Position numbers and translations under genes: made by a program
Part shown: piece by piece, positions 36,284 through 46,809 of the stretch
How the letters are laid out: each line of letters starts with the position of its first letter
How positions within the stretch are numbered: position 1 is the stretch's first letter
Notes under the pieces: generated by a model
What the model was told of the DNA's origin: nothing
What the model saw: the letters and a program-made list of their open reading frames with translations, nothing else
The model's database searches: none
Origin: Pseudomonas gessardii
GTDB lineage: Bacteria; Pseudomonadota; Gammaproteobacteria; Pseudomonadales; Pseudomonadaceae
Assembly: GCF_001983165.1 (NCBI RefSeq)
Contig: NZ_MNPU01000014.1
Span: 62,001-126,000 of the forward strand
Direction of reading: 5' to 3'
DNA: 64,000 bases

Positions 36284-37201
36284 TTAGAAATAACCCTGAC
36301 GTTTTTTATCTTCCATGGAGCCGGCGCCATCGTGGTCGATGACCCGGCCCTGGCGCTCGGAAGTTCGCGTCAGGAGCATTTCCTGGATGATGTCCGTCAG
36401 CGTCTCGGCTTCGGACTCCACCGCGCCCGTCAGCGGGTAGCAGCCAAGGGTACGGAAACGGACTTTCTTCTTGACGATACGGGCTTTGTCTTCGTCGGAC
36501 AGGTGTTCGAGGATGCGCTCGTCATCGATCATGATCAGCGTGCCGTTCTTCTCGATCACTTCACGTTCGGCGGCGAAATACAGCGGCACGATCGGGATGC
36601 CTTCCAGATAGATGTACTGCCAGATATCCAGCTCGGTCCAGTTGGACAGCGGGAACACGCGGATCGACTCGCCCTTGTTGACGTTGCCGTTGTAGACATT
36701 CCACAACTCCGGGCGCTGGTTTTTCGGGTCCCAGCGGTGCTTGCTGTCGCGGAACGAGTACACGCGCTCCTTGGCGCGGGATTTCTCTTCATCGCGACGG
36801 GCGCCGCCGAACGCGGCGTCGAAACCATGCTGGTCCAAGGCCTGTTTGAGGCCTTCGGTCTTCATGATATCGGTGTGCTTGGCGCTGCCGTGGGTGAACG
36901 GGTTGATGCCCTGCGCTACGCCGTCCGGGTTGACGTGGGTGATCAGCTCCAGGCCCAGCTCCTCGACCATGCGGTCGCGAAACTTGTACATTTCCTGGAA
37001 TTTCCACTGGGTGTCCACATGCATCACCGGGAACGGCAACTTGCCCGGAAAGAATGCCTTGCGCGCCAGATGCAGCATCACGGCGGAGTCTTTGCCGATG
37101 GAGTAGAGCATTACCGGGTTGTCGAACTCAGCGGCAACCTCACGGATGATGTGGATGCTCTCCGCCTCCAGCTGTTTGAGATGCGTCAGTTTATCGACCA
37201 T
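36284..37201 (-). CDS. cysD: Sulfate adenylyltransferase small subunit
   Basis: 305 residues, PP-loop ATP pyrophosphatase fold with [10 protein letters not shown] near residue 35. It activates sulfate to APS with the CysN GTPase. It is the first gene of cysD-cysNC, transcribed from the 37202-37474 region, which otherwise contains a REPIN. Confidence 0.96.
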   Translation of the reverse strand: MVDKLTHLKQLEAESIHIIREVAAEFDNPVMLYSIGKDSAVMLHLARKAFFPGKLPFPVMHVDTQWKFQEMYKFRDRMVEELGLELITHVNPDGVAQGINPFTHGSAKHTDIMKTEGLKQALDQHGFDAAFGGARRDEEKSRAKERVYSFRDSKHRWDPKNQRPELWNVYNGNVNKGESIRVFPLSNWTELDIWQYIYLEGIPIVPLYFAAEREVIEKNGTLIMIDDERILEHLSDEDKARIVKKKVRFRTLGCYPLTGAVESEAETLTDIIQEMLLTRTSERQGRVIDHDGAGSMEDKKRQGYF

Positions 37202-37351
37202 GGCTACTCACGGAAAAACGATTCTTTTTGGACGGCCTGCGGGCCGTGTTCGAGCGAGGCATGCTAGCACAGCACCTGCTTCTATTCAGGGAGCTGGCTA
37301 GATCGAAACGGTATATGGATATACCTCTCGGTTTGCCCGCAATGGCGGGCC

Positions 37352-37456
37352 TGTGGGAGCTGTCTCGCCCTGCGAGGCTGCGATAGGATCACCGCAGTTT
37401 ACCTGCGGGACCAAGGTGCCTGCATCGCAGCCTCGCTGGGCGAGACAGCTCCCACA
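37352..37456. repeat. REPIN (variant arms)
   Basis: TGTGGGAGCTGTCTCGCC and its inverse GGCGAGACAGCTCCCACA, with GCGAGGCTGCGAT/ATCGCAGCCTCGC inner arms. A sequence variant of the window's other REPINs, between cysD and the Nif3-like gene. Confidence 0.88.
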
Positions 37457-37474
37457 TTTGACTTGTGGGGAGGC

Positions 37475-38233
37475 TTAGATCGGGTTGGGACAGTCGATAA
37501 ACAGGTGCTCCAGGGCAAAGCGCCGGGCCAGGTAATCGCCCAGGGCCTGCACACCATAACGCTCGGTGGCGTGATGGCCGGCGGCAATAAAGCTGATGTC
37601 GTTTTCCCGGGCGCTGTGGAAGGTTTGCTCCGACGCTTCGCCACTGAGATACAGATCGACCCCGGCCAGCACGGCCTGGTCGATGTAGCCCTGGCCGCCG
37701 CCGGTGCACCAGCCCACGCGGCGGATCATCGCGCTGCCTTCGATCAGCAGCGGTTCGCGGCCCATGGCTTCCTGCACGCGGCGGGCGAAATCCCGCGCCG
37801 ACAGCGGCTCGGCCAGGGAGCCCACCAGCCCCACGACCTTGAGGTTGTCCGGGTCCAGCGGGCCCTCGACGGTGATGTCCAACTGGCGGGCCAACTGCAC
37901 GTTGTTGCCCACGTCTGGGTGCAGGTCCAGCGGCAGGTGGTAGGCCAAGAGGCTGATGTCGTGCTTGAGCAGGGTCTTGAGGCGGCGCTGCTTCATGCCG
38001 GTGATGCACGGGCTCTCGCCCTTCCAGAAATAGCCGTGGTGCACCAGCACCAGGTCGGCCTTGGCCTCTACCGCCGCGTCGAGCAGCGCTTGGCTGGCGG
38101 TCACGCCACTGACAATGCGCAACACCTGTGGCCGGCCTTCGACCTGCAGGCCATTGGGGCAGTAGTCGGCAATTTTTGCGCTGTTCAAGTAGCGATCCGC
38201 TTCTTCAACCAGGGTGCTCAGGGCAACGGCCAT
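37475..38233 (-). CDS. Nif3-like dinuclear metal-centre protein (YbgI family)
   Basis: 252 residues. VLVHHGYFW holds the first metal-binding His pair and AGHHATERYG the second. A hexameric metal protein related to GTP cyclohydrolase I type 2; the physiological reaction is unsettled. Monocistronic, divergent from algW. Confidence 0.92.
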   Translation of the reverse strand: MAVALSTLVEEADRYLNSAKIADYCPNGLQVEGRPQVLRIVSGVTASQALLDAAVEAKADLVLVHHGYFWKGESPCITGMKQRRLKTLLKHDISLLAYHLPLDLHPDVGNNVQLARQLDITVEGPLDPDNLKVVGLVGSLAEPLSARDFARRVQEAMGREPLLIEGSAMIRRVGWCTGGGQGYIDQAVLAGVDLYLSGEASEQTFHSARENDISFIAAGHHATERYGVQALGDYLARRFALEHLFIDCPNPI

Positions 38234-38335
38234 AAAAGACTCCTAAATATCCCGTTCAGAGGCGCTCGCGGCCTCGTATAATGCGCGACATTATGGGCGC
38301 TCCCACGCCCCCTGCAACCTGTCAGGACTTACTTG

Positions 38336-39490
38336 ATGCTCAAGGCGCTGCGTTTTTTTGGATGGCCATTGTTGGCCGGCGTGCTGATCGCGATGCTGAT
38401 CATTCAGCGTTATCCGCAATGGGTCGGCCTGCCAAGCCTGGACGTCAACCTGCAACAGGCACCGCAAACCAGCGCAGTGCAACAGGGCCCGGTGACCTAC
38501 GCCGATGCCGTGGTGGTGGCCGCGCCTGCGGTGGTCAACCTGTACACCACCAAAGTCATCAATAAACCGGCGCACCCGTTGTTTGAAGACCCGCAGTTCC
38601 GGCGCTTTTTCGGCGACAACTCGCCCAAGCAGCGCCGCATGGAGTCGAGCCTGGGCTCCGGGGTGATCATGAGCCCGGAAGGCTACATCCTCACCAACAA
38701 CCATGTCAGCACCGGGGCCGACCAGATTGTGGTGGCCCTGCGTGATGGCCGCGAAACCCTGGCGCGGGTGGTGGGCAGCGACCCGGAAACCGACCTGGCC
38801 GTTTTGAAAATCGACCTCAAGCACCTGCCGTCCATCACCATCGGCCGCTCCGAAGGCCTGCGCGTCGGCGATGTGGCGCTGGCGATCGGCAACCCGTTCG
38901 GTGTCGGCCAGACCGTGACCATGGGCATCATCAGCGCCACCGGGCGCAATCAGTTGGGCCTCAACAGCTACGAAGACTTTATCCAGACCGACGCGGCGAT
39001 CAACCCGGGCAACTCCGGCGGCGCACTGGTGGACGCCAATGGCAACCTGACCGGCATCAACACCGCGATCTTCTCCAAGTCCGGTGGCTCCCAGGGCATC
39101 GGTTTCGCGATCCCGGTGAAGCTGGCGATGGAAGTGATGAAGTCGATCATCGAACACGGCCAGGTGATCCGTGGCTGGCTGGGGATTGAAGTGCAACCGC
39201 TGACCAAGGAGCTGTCGGAATCCTTTGGCCTGACCGGGCGCCCGGGCATCGTCATCGCCGGCATCCTGCGTGGCGGCCCGGCAGAAAAGGCCGGGATGCA
39301 GGTCGGCGATGTGATCCTCAGCATCGACGGCGAACCGGCGGGCGATGGCCGGCGTTCGATGAACCAGGTCGCGCGGATCAAGCCCACGGAAAAGGTCGCG
39401 ATCCAGGTCATGCGCAACGGCAAGGAGATCAAGCTGCTGGCCGAAGTGGGCCTGCGCCCGCCGCCCGCACCGGTGAAAGAGCAGGAATAA
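38336..39490 (+). CDS. algW: Periplasmic stress-sensing serine protease AlgW (DegS-like)
   Basis: 384 residues. One N-terminal membrane anchor (about 8-24), a trypsin-like domain with the triad H123 (NNHVSTG), D153 (ETDLAVL) and S227 (PGNSGGA), and one PDZ domain (about 270-365). In Pseudomonas it cleaves the anti-sigma factor MucA when misfolded outer-membrane proteins bind its PDZ domain, releasing AlgU. AGGA lies 8 bases before the ATG. Confidence 0.94.
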   Translation: MLKALRFFGWPLLAGVLIAMLIIQRYPQWVGLPSLDVNLQQAPQTSAVQQGPVTYADAVVVAAPAVVNLYTTKVINKPAHPLFEDPQFRRFFGDNSPKQRRMESSLGSGVIMSPEGYILTNNHVSTGADQIVVALRDGRETLARVVGSDPETDLAVLKIDLKHLPSITIGRSEGLRVGDVALAIGNPFGVGQTVTMGIISATGRNQLGLNSYEDFIQTDAAINPGNSGGALVDANGNLTGINTAIFSKSGGSQGIGFAIPVKLAMEVMKSIIEHGQVIRGWLGIEVQPLTKELSESFGLTGRPGIVIAGILRGGPAEKAGMQVGDVILSIDGEPAGDGRRSMNQVARIKPTEKVAIQVMRNGKEIKLLAEVGLRPPPAPVKEQE

Positions 39491-39524
39491 AGGGCAACCC
39501 TTAAAGAGAGACACTCTCAATAGT

Positions 39525-39543
39525 CATGTTATATTATTTCAAT
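39525..39543. promoter_or_regulatory. Zur-like box upstream of the TonB receptor
   Basis: The core ATGTTATATTAT (39526-39537) matches the conserved half of the Zur site AATGTTATA-N-TATAACATT; 15 of 19 positions fit overall. It lies 23 bases before the TonB receptor ATG. No Fur-type GATAATGATAATC repeat is visible. Confidence 0.45.
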
Positions 39544-39565
39544 ATTGATATTGGAATGTTAGACC

Positions 39566-41674
39566 ATGACGTCTCGAAAGTTTGCGCCCCTGGCCGGTCT
39601 CGCCTTGGGATTGCTGGTGGACCCGGTGTTTGCAGAAGACACCACCCCCCTTGAATTGGCCACCACCAGCATCACCGGCGAGGCCTATGAATCCGCCACC
39701 GGGCCGGTCAAGGGCTACCGCGCAACCCGCTCGGCCAGCGCAACCAAGACCGACACCGCCCTGCGCGATATCCCACAATCGATCAGTGTAATTCCCGCCA
39801 CGGTGCTCAAGGACCTGGGCAGTCACAATGTCGAGCGCGCCCTGGAATTTGCCGGCGGCGTGTCCAAACAGAACAACTTCGGTGGCCTGACTCTTTACGA
39901 ATACAGCATTCGCGGCTTCACCACCTCGGAGTTCTACCAGGACGGGTTCAGCGCCAACCGTGGCTACCCCAGCACCCCGGACACGGCCAATATCGAACGC
40001 ATCGAGGTGCTCAAGGGCCCCGCCGCCAGCCTGTATGGCCGTGGCGATCCCGGCGGCACCGTGAATATCGTCACCAAGAAGCCCCAAGCCGAAGCCTTCA
40101 CCACCGTGCAGACCAGCGCCGGCAGTTGGGACCGCTACCGCACCGCCGTGGATATCAACACCCCGCTGGACAGCGAAGGCCGGGTGCTGTCGCGGGTCAA
40201 TCTGGCGGTAGAGGACAACCACAGTTTCCGCGATCATGTGCAAAGCAAACGGGTATTTGTCGCCCCTTCGTTCAGCTGGCAACTGGACCCGGACACCCGC
40301 TTGCTGGTGGAAAGTGAGTTTGTGCGCCACAGCTCCACGTTCGACCGCGGCCTCGTTGCCCCCAACAACCGCTGGGGCGGCATGTCCCGCTCGACCTTCC
40401 TCGGCGAGCCCAACGACGGCGATATCGATAACCACAACAACCGTCTGCAAGCCACCCTCGAACATCACTTGAACGATGCCTGGAAACTGCGCCTGGCCAG
40501 CCACTACAAACAGGGCAGCCTGTGGGGCGAAGCCTCGGAAAACCGCGCGCTGAATGCCGACGGCCATACCATCAACCGCCGCTACCGCCAGCGCTCCATG
40601 GGCTGGCACGACAGCATCACCCAGTTGGAGCTGCGTGGCCTGTTCGAGATCGGCAGTTGGCAGCATGAAGTGCTGATCGGCACCGAGTACGAGGACTACC
40701 GCAAGAAAGAACGGGTGACCGCCATCGCCGGCAGCTACCCCATCGACATCTATAAGCCGGTCTACGGCCAGCCCAAGCCCAATGGCCTGCGCTCGGGCAG
40801 CGATTTTTTCACCCAGGTGAAAAGCCAGGCGCTGAACCTGCAAGACCAGATTATCTTTACCGACCGCCTGCGCGGGGTGGTGGGCGTGCGCCTGGAGCAC
40901 GTCGAGCAAAGCTCGCAGGACTACACCCGCAACGGTGCCAAGAGCCAGAAAACCCACGATGTCATGACCCAGCGGGCTGGCCTGCTGTATCAACTGACCC
41001 CGCAAGTGGGCCTGTTTGCCAACGCCTCCACCTCGTTCAAACCGCAAAGCGAGCTGGACGCAGCCGGCAATTTCCTCAAGCCCGAGGAAGGCATTGGTTA
41101 TGAAGTCGGCATCAAGAGCGAGCTGTTCGACGACCGCCTGAGCGCGACCCTGGCCGCCTTCCATATCGAAAAGGAAAACACCCTGGCCACCGACCCGGCC
41201 ACCGACACCAAACGCGCCATCGGCAAGGCCCGCAGCCAGGGCTTGGACCTGCAAGTGAGCGGGCAACTGACGGATGCCGTGCGAGTGATTGGCGCCTTGG
41301 CCTACATCGACGCCGAAGTGACCAAGGGCGACAAAGAGATCCCCACCGGTAGCCGCATTCTCGGCGTGGCCAAACGCAGTGGCAGCCTGTTGGGCGTGTA
41401 TGAGTTCCAGGATGGCGCCCTGCGTGGCTCGGACCTGGGCGCAGCGTTTACCTATGTGGGCGACCGTTCAGGCGAGGCCGGTAAAAGCTTCGAGTTGCCG
41501 GCCTACCACACGGTGGACCTGCTGGCCCATTACAAGGCCAGCGATAACGTCACCGTGGGCCTGAACCTCAACAACCTGTTCGACGAGAAGTACTACGAGC
41601 GCTCCTACAGCAACTACTGGATCACCCCCGCAGAGCCGCGCAACTTCACCGTCAGCCTGACCCTCAACCTGTAA
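39566..41674 (+). CDS. TonB-dependent outer-membrane receptor
   Basis: 702 residues. Signal peptide ending near VFA-EDT. A plug domain contains DIPQSISVIP and IERIEVLKGPAASLYGRGDPGG. A 22-strand barrel ends in the expected aromatic/hydrophobic strand FTVSLTLNL. By family it is annotated as a siderophore receptor. The companion DUF4198 gene and a Zur-like box suggest uptake of zinc or a zinc-bound metallophore rather than iron. The substrate is unproven. Confidence 0.9.
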   Translation: MTSRKFAPLAGLALGLLVDPVFAEDTTPLELATTSITGEAYESATGPVKGYRATRSASATKTDTALRDIPQSISVIPATVLKDLGSHNVERALEFAGGVSKQNNFGGLTLYEYSIRGFTTSEFYQDGFSANRGYPSTPDTANIERIEVLKGPAASLYGRGDPGGTVNIVTKKPQAEAFTTVQTSAGSWDRYRTAVDINTPLDSEGRVLSRVNLAVEDNHSFRDHVQSKRVFVAPSFSWQLDPDTRLLVESEFVRHSSTFDRGLVAPNNRWGGMSRSTFLGEPNDGDIDNHNNRLQATLEHHLNDAWKLRLASHYKQGSLWGEASENRALNADGHTINRRYRQRSMGWHDSITQLELRGLFEIGSWQHEVLIGTEYEDYRKKERVTAIAGSYPIDIYKPVYGQPKPNGLRSGSDFFTQVKSQALNLQDQIIFTDRLRGVVGVRLEHVEQSSQDYTRNGAKSQKTHDVMTQRAGLLYQLTPQVGLFANASTSFKPQSELDAAGNFLKPEEGIGYEVGIKSELFDDRLSATLAAFHIEKENTLATDPATDTKRAIGKARSQGLDLQVSGQLTDAVRVIGALAYIDAEVTKGDKEIPTGSRILGVAKRSGSLLGVYEFQDGALRGSDLGAAFTYVGDRSGEAGKSFELPAYHTVDLLAHYKASDNVTVGLNLNNLFDEKYYERSYSNYWITPAEPRNFTVSLTLNL

Positions 41675-41686
41675 AAGGACATCACC

Positions 41687-42406
41687 ATGCAAGCGTTCAA
41701 ATCATTGGCTGTGCTCGGCCTGCTGTTCGCCACCCAAGTCTCGGCCCATGGCCTGTGGACCGAACAACGTCGCGGCCATCTCGAAGTGATCTACGGCCAC
41801 GGTGCCGAAGACGAAGCCTTCAAGGCCAGAAAAGTCAGCGGCGCCTGGGCCTATGATGCCGGTGGCCGGATGATCCCGGTGACCGTACAACGCCTGGTCG
41901 ACCAGGCGCGCCTGCAACCGCTCAAGCCGCCCGCCGTACTGGCCGTGGCCTTTGATAATGGCTTGTGGTCGCAAACCCCGGACAAGAAGTGGGTGAACCA
42001 GGGCCGCAGCCAGGTACCGGGCGCCGTCGAAACCACCCAGGCCCTGAAATACAGCCTGGCGATCTACCAGGCCGGGGCGAAACTGCCCAAGCTGGATCAG
42101 CTGAGGATGGTGATCGTGCCCGAGGTCGACCCACTGACCGTCGGCCCCGGCCAATCGCTGCCGGTACGGGTGTTGATCGACGGCAAGCCCGCCGCCGGGA
42201 TCAAGCTGATTGGCGACTACCGCAGCGCACCGAATACCTTGAGCACCGAGACCGACCAGGATGGCCGGGCCCGGGTGCTGGTGCGCAACGAGGCGTTGAA
42301 TGTGATTGCGGCGCAGGCGCAAGTACCGGTCAAGGGTAATAGCGAGATTCAGACCCGTGCGCTGTTCAGTTCACTGACCTTCCTGGGCCAACCGCACCAC
42401 GAATAA
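41687..42406 (+). CDS. DUF4198 family periplasmic protein
   Basis: 239 residues with a signal peptide cleaved at VSA-HGLWTEQ, so the mature protein starts with histidine, a feature of metal-binding secreted proteins. DUF4198 proteins occur with nickel, cobalt and zinc uptake systems. It follows the TonB receptor by 12 bases and is surely co-transcribed. Likely a periplasmic metal carrier; inferred. Confidence 0.85.
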   Translation: MQAFKSLAVLGLLFATQVSAHGLWTEQRRGHLEVIYGHGAEDEAFKARKVSGAWAYDAGGRMIPVTVQRLVDQARLQPLKPPAVLAVAFDNGLWSQTPDKKWVNQGRSQVPGAVETTQALKYSLAIYQAGAKLPKLDQLRMVIVPEVDPLTVGPGQSLPVRVLIDGKPAAGIKLIGDYRSAPNTLSTETDQDGRARVLVRNEALNVIAAQAQVPVKGNSEIQTRALFSSLTFLGQPHHE

Positions 42407-42421
42407 ACACCGCTGAACCCC

Positions 42422-42525
42422 TGTGGGAGCTGGCTTGTGTGGGAGCTGGCTTGCCTGCGATGCAGGCACCTCGGTGTGTCAGTCATACCTCGGTGATGCT
42501 ATCGCAGGCAAGCCAACTCCCACAC
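42422..42525. repeat. REPIN with duplicated left arm
   Basis: TGTGGGAGCTGGCTTG occurs twice in tandem at 42422 and 42438, followed by the inverse arm GGCAAGCCAACTCCCACA. The partial tandem copy is unique among the REPINs here. Confidence 0.85.
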
Positions 42526-42566
42526 AAACCAGTCCCAGGCAAGCCCCACACTAGCCAGCGGCCACA

Positions 42567-43589
42567 TTAGAGGCTGACAGGCGCTCTTTCGCATAAGCTA
42601 TTAAGCGCCGCCGCCCACTGCGGATCATCATTGAGGCACGGCACCAGCACCAACTCCTCGCCCCCGGCTTCGCGGAACTGTTCCAGGCCGCGATCACCAA
42701 TCTCTTCCAGGGTCTCGATACAATCGGCGACAAACGCCGGGCACATCACCAACAGCTTCTTCACCCCTTGCCGGGCCAAGGCCTCCAGGTGGGCCTCGGT
42801 GTAGGGTTCGATCCACTTCGCCCGGCCCAGGCGGGACTGGAACGCCACCGACCATTTATCGTCCGCCAGGCCCATGCGCGCGGCAAAGTCGCGGGCGACG
42901 CTAAAGCACTGCCCGCGATAACAGGTGGTGCGCACCTGCGGCGAGGCATTGGCGCAGCAGTCGCCCGTGCCGTCGAGGGCATGCCCGGGGTTGAGCTTGT
43001 TCAAATGCCGCTCCGGCAGGCCGTGGAAGCTGAACAACAGGTGATCGTAATCCTGCTGCAAATGCGGCCTGGCACTGGCCACCAGGGCGTCGAGGTATTC
43101 CGGCTGGTCGTAGAACGGTTGCAGGATCGAGAACTGCAGGTCGAGTTGTTTATCCCGCACCACCCGCCGCGCCTCTTCAATCACCGTGGTCACGGTGCTG
43201 TCGGCAAACTGTGGGTACAACGGCGCCAGCGTGACCTTGTGGATGCCCTGGCCGGCCAGGCGGGTCAGCACGCTCTCAATCGACGGTTCGCCATAACGCA
43301 TCGCCAGTTCCACCGGGCCCTGGGTCCACTGGGCGGTCATCTGCTGTTGCAGGCGGCGACTGAGCACCACCAGGGGCGAGCCTTCGTCCCACCAGATCGA
43401 GGCATAGGCGTGGGCCGATTGCTCGGGACGCTTGATCAGGATCAGCGACACCAGCAAACGCCGCACCGGCCACGGCAGGTCAATCACATACGGGTCCATC
43501 AAGAACTGATTGAGGTAGCTGCGCACATCGGCCACCGAAGTGGACGCCGGTGAACCCAGGTTGACCAGTAACAACGCGTGATCCGTCAT
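42567..43589 (-). CDS. hemH: Ferrochelatase
   Basis: 340 residues. LLVNLGSP opens the first domain and [11 protein letters not shown] contains the catalytic His; an acidic [10 protein letters not shown] lies in the metal path. It inserts ferrous iron into protoporphyrin IX, the last haem step. It follows the sulA-like gene by 15 bases. Its link to the neighbouring photolyase cluster is a conserved Pseudomonas arrangement. Confidence 0.95.
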   Translation of the reverse strand: MTDHALLLVNLGSPASTSVADVRSYLNQFLMDPYVIDLPWPVRRLLVSLILIKRPEQSAHAYASIWWDEGSPLVVLSRRLQQQMTAQWTQGPVELAMRYGEPSIESVLTRLAGQGIHKVTLAPLYPQFADSTVTTVIEEARRVVRDKQLDLQFSILQPFYDQPEYLDALVASARPHLQQDYDHLLFSFHGLPERHLNKLNPGHALDGTGDCCANASPQVRTTCYRGQCFSVARDFAARMGLADDKWSVAFQSRLGRAKWIEPYTEAHLEALARQGVKKLLVMCPAFVADCIETLEEIGDRGLEQFREAGGEELVLVPCLNDDPQWAAALNSLCERAPVSL

Positions 43590-43604
43590 GCAACATCCTA
43601 TCTC

Positions 43605-44504
43605 TCAGAGGCGGCTGGACAAGTCGTCCAGGGCCGCGTGCAACTCAGTGAACTGAAAAGTGAAACCGGCGGCCAGCAACCGCTCGGGTAGTGCCTTCTG
43701 CCCGCCCAGCAACAGGCCGGACAACTCCCCCAACAAGGCCCGCAAGGCAAACGCCGGCATCGGCATGAAAGCCGGGCGGTGCAGCACCTGGCCCAGGGTC
43801 TTGGCGAACTCGCGGTTACGCACCGGCTGGGGCGCGCAGGCATTATAAGGACCGCTGGCGTCAGGTTTGTGCAGAAGAAAATCAATCAGGGCGATTTGAT
43901 CCTTGATATGTACCCACGGCATCCACTGCCGGCCGTTGCCGATAGGCCCGCCCAGCGCCAGTTTAAAGGGCAATAGCAACCGCGACAAAAAGCCGCCCTC
44001 GGCCGCTAGCACCAGGCCAGTACGCACCAACACTACCCGCAGGCCTAAGGCTTCGGCGCGCTGGGCGGTTTCTTCCCAGGCGATGCACAACTGGCTGGGG
44101 AAATCGTCCAGCACCGGGCCACTGGTTTCGGTCAGCTCACGTTCACCGCCATCGCCATACCAGCCCACCGCCGAACCGGAAATCAACACCGCAGGTTTCA
44201 CCGCCAGGCCCTCAAGCCAGGCCAGCAGGGTTTCCGTGAGGCTGATGCGGCTGCTCCACAGCAAGGCCTTGCGCTTGTGGGTCCAGAGGCGGTCGGCAAT
44301 CGGCGCGCCGGCCAGGTTGATGACCGCGTCCACCGGCTGTGTGATGTCCTGCAAACGGGCTACACCCTGCACCTGCGCACCGCACAACCTGGCGACCTGC
44401 GCGGGGTGGCGGCTCCACACTGTCAACCGATGCCCCTGGGCGCTCCAGTGCTGGCAGAGCTGGCGGCCGATCAGACCCGTACCGCCGGTCAGCAAAATAT
44501 GCAT
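43605..44504 (-). CDS. TIGR01777-family NAD-dependent epimerase-like protein
   Basis: 299 residues, extended SDR with LTGGTGLIGRQLCQHW as the cofactor loop, SGSAVGWYGD, and the C-terminal DUF1731 segment (about 245-295). Often called SulA or a cell-division inhibitor by old annotation, without support. It shares a divergent promoter region with the FAD gene at 44701 and may respond to the same signal. Confidence 0.88.
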   Translation of the reverse strand: MHILLTGGTGLIGRQLCQHWSAQGHRLTVWSRHPAQVARLCGAQVQGVARLQDITQPVDAVINLAGAPIADRLWTHKRKALLWSSRISLTETLLAWLEGLAVKPAVLISGSAVGWYGDGGERELTETSGPVLDDFPSQLCIAWEETAQRAEALGLRVVLVRTGLVLAAEGGFLSRLLLPFKLALGGPIGNGRQWMPWVHIKDQIALIDFLLHKPDASGPYNACAPQPVRNREFAKTLGQVLHRPAFMPMPAFALRALLGELSGLLLGGQKALPERLLAAGFTFQFTELHAALDDLSSRL

Positions 44505-44627
44505 GAGATCTTCCTCCTGTAACGTTGGCCGGGCATCGCTGGTCTATTTTATAAGCAGGGATCTTTTTAATCGGCGCGACCTGGGTTTAACCATAGGCCA
44601 CGCCACACGTTAAGGCATGCCGAAACT

Positions 44628-45687
<1,060 letters not shown>

Positions 45688-45740
45688 GCCGCTGCAATCG
45701 CTGCTATCCCGTCAGCAGGGAATAATCGGCCTATAAAACC

Positions 45741-45813
45741 TATACAAAATATTTGACTTGTACACAGCAAAACCTATGATGAAATTAGTTGTACAGAAAA
45801 TAAAATCTGTACA
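45741..45813. promoter_or_regulatory. Promoter of the phr operon with two pairs of TGTACA-type boxes
   Basis: TATACA (45741) and TGTACA (45759), then TGTACA (45790) and TGTACA (45808). Each pair is spaced 18 bases. TTGACT (45753-45758) and TATGAT (45775-45780), 16 apart, form a strong sigma70 promoter whose spacer contains the second box, the position where MerR proteins act. Downstream boxes would lie in the transcript start region, suggesting repression that is relieved by a signal. Confidence 0.6.
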
Positions 45814-45834
45814 GGAGTCTTGCAGAGGTTTGCC

Positions 45835-46806
45835 ATGTCCAGTCCCCTGTCCGCCATCGGCAAACCGAAAATCGCCATCAGCGCCTGCCTGCTTGGCGAG
45901 AACGTGCGCTTCAATGGCGGGCACAAGCAATCCTCCCTGTGCCGCCAGACACTCAGCGCCTACTTCGACTTCGTGCCACTGTGCCCGGAAGTCGCCATCG
46001 GCCTGGGCATCCCCCGCGAGCCGATTCGCCTGGTGGGCGACCCGCAGCAGCCGCAAGCCGTGGGCACGGTGCATCGTGAACTGAACGTGACCGCCGCGCT
46101 GCACGCCTACGGCCAGGACATGGCCGCCGAGCACAGCGACCTGTGCGGCTACATCTTTATGCAGAAGTCACCGTCCTGTGGCCTGGAACGGGTCAAGGTC
46201 TACCGCGACAACGGCACCCCGGTCGAGGGCGGCGGGCGTGGTATCTATGCCCAGGCCTTCTGTGCCCGCCACCCCAACCTGCCGGTAGAGGAAGATGGCC
46301 GCCTGCACGACCCGGTGCTGCGCGAAAATTTCCTGACCCGGGTATTTGTCTACGCCTCGTGGCAGCAATGGCTGGCCGAGGGCCTGACCCGTCATCGCCT
46401 GCTGGCCTTCCACTCGCGCTATAAATACCTGCTGATGGCCCACAGCCCGGCCCACTACAAAAGCCTCGGCCATCTGTTGGGCAGCATGGGCAAGGACTGC
46501 GACCTGCCAGCCCTGGCCACCAAGTATTTCAGCGAGTTGATGACCGCGCTGCAAAGGTGCGCCACCCGTGGCACCCACTCCAACGTGCTGCAACATATCA
46601 GCGGCTACCTCAAGCAGGCCCTCAGTGCCGCAGACAAGCAGGAAATGCAGACCCTGATCGGCCAATACCGCCACGGCATCGTACCGTTGGTGGTGCCGCT
46701 GACCTTGCTCAAGCATCACTTTCGCCACCACCCGGACCGCTACATCGCGCAGCAGGCCTACCTGCAACCGCACCCGGAAAACCTCAGCCTGCGTAATGCG
46801 ATCTAA
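45835..46806 (+). CDS. ybgA: DUF523-DUF1722 fusion protein (YbgA family)
   Basis: 323 residues. The N-terminal DUF523 domain (about 5-150) has ISACLLGENVRFNGGHK and cysteines in KSPSCGLERVK. The C-terminal DUF1722/YbgA domain spans about 190-310. In E. coli ybgA is also next to phr. Function unknown, possibly a cluster- or thiol-handling partner in the light response. AGAGG lies 6 bases before the chosen ATG. First gene of the phr operon. Confidence 0.9.
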   Translation: MSSPLSAIGKPKIAISACLLGENVRFNGGHKQSSLCRQTLSAYFDFVPLCPEVAIGLGIPREPIRLVGDPQQPQAVGTVHRELNVTAALHAYGQDMAAEHSDLCGYIFMQKSPSCGLERVKVYRDNGTPVEGGGRGIYAQAFCARHPNLPVEEDGRLHDPVLRENFLTRVFVYASWQQWLAEGLTRHRLLAFHSRYKYLLMAHSPAHYKSLGHLLGSMGKDCDLPALATKYFSELMTALQRCATRGTHSNVLQHISGYLKQALSAADKQEMQTLIGQYRHGIVPLVVPLTLLKHHFRHHPDRYIAQQAYLQPHPENLSLRNAI

Positions 46807-46809
46807 CCC

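Noticed and set aside
34532..37267. Open frame of about 900 codons antisense to cysNC and cysD
   Set aside because: The same GC-driven artefact. It runs across two unrelated genes and their gap.
39491..39565. Fur box upstream of the TonB receptor
   Set aside because: No stretch matching the 19-base GATAAT-type repeat. The best palindromic match is Zur-like.
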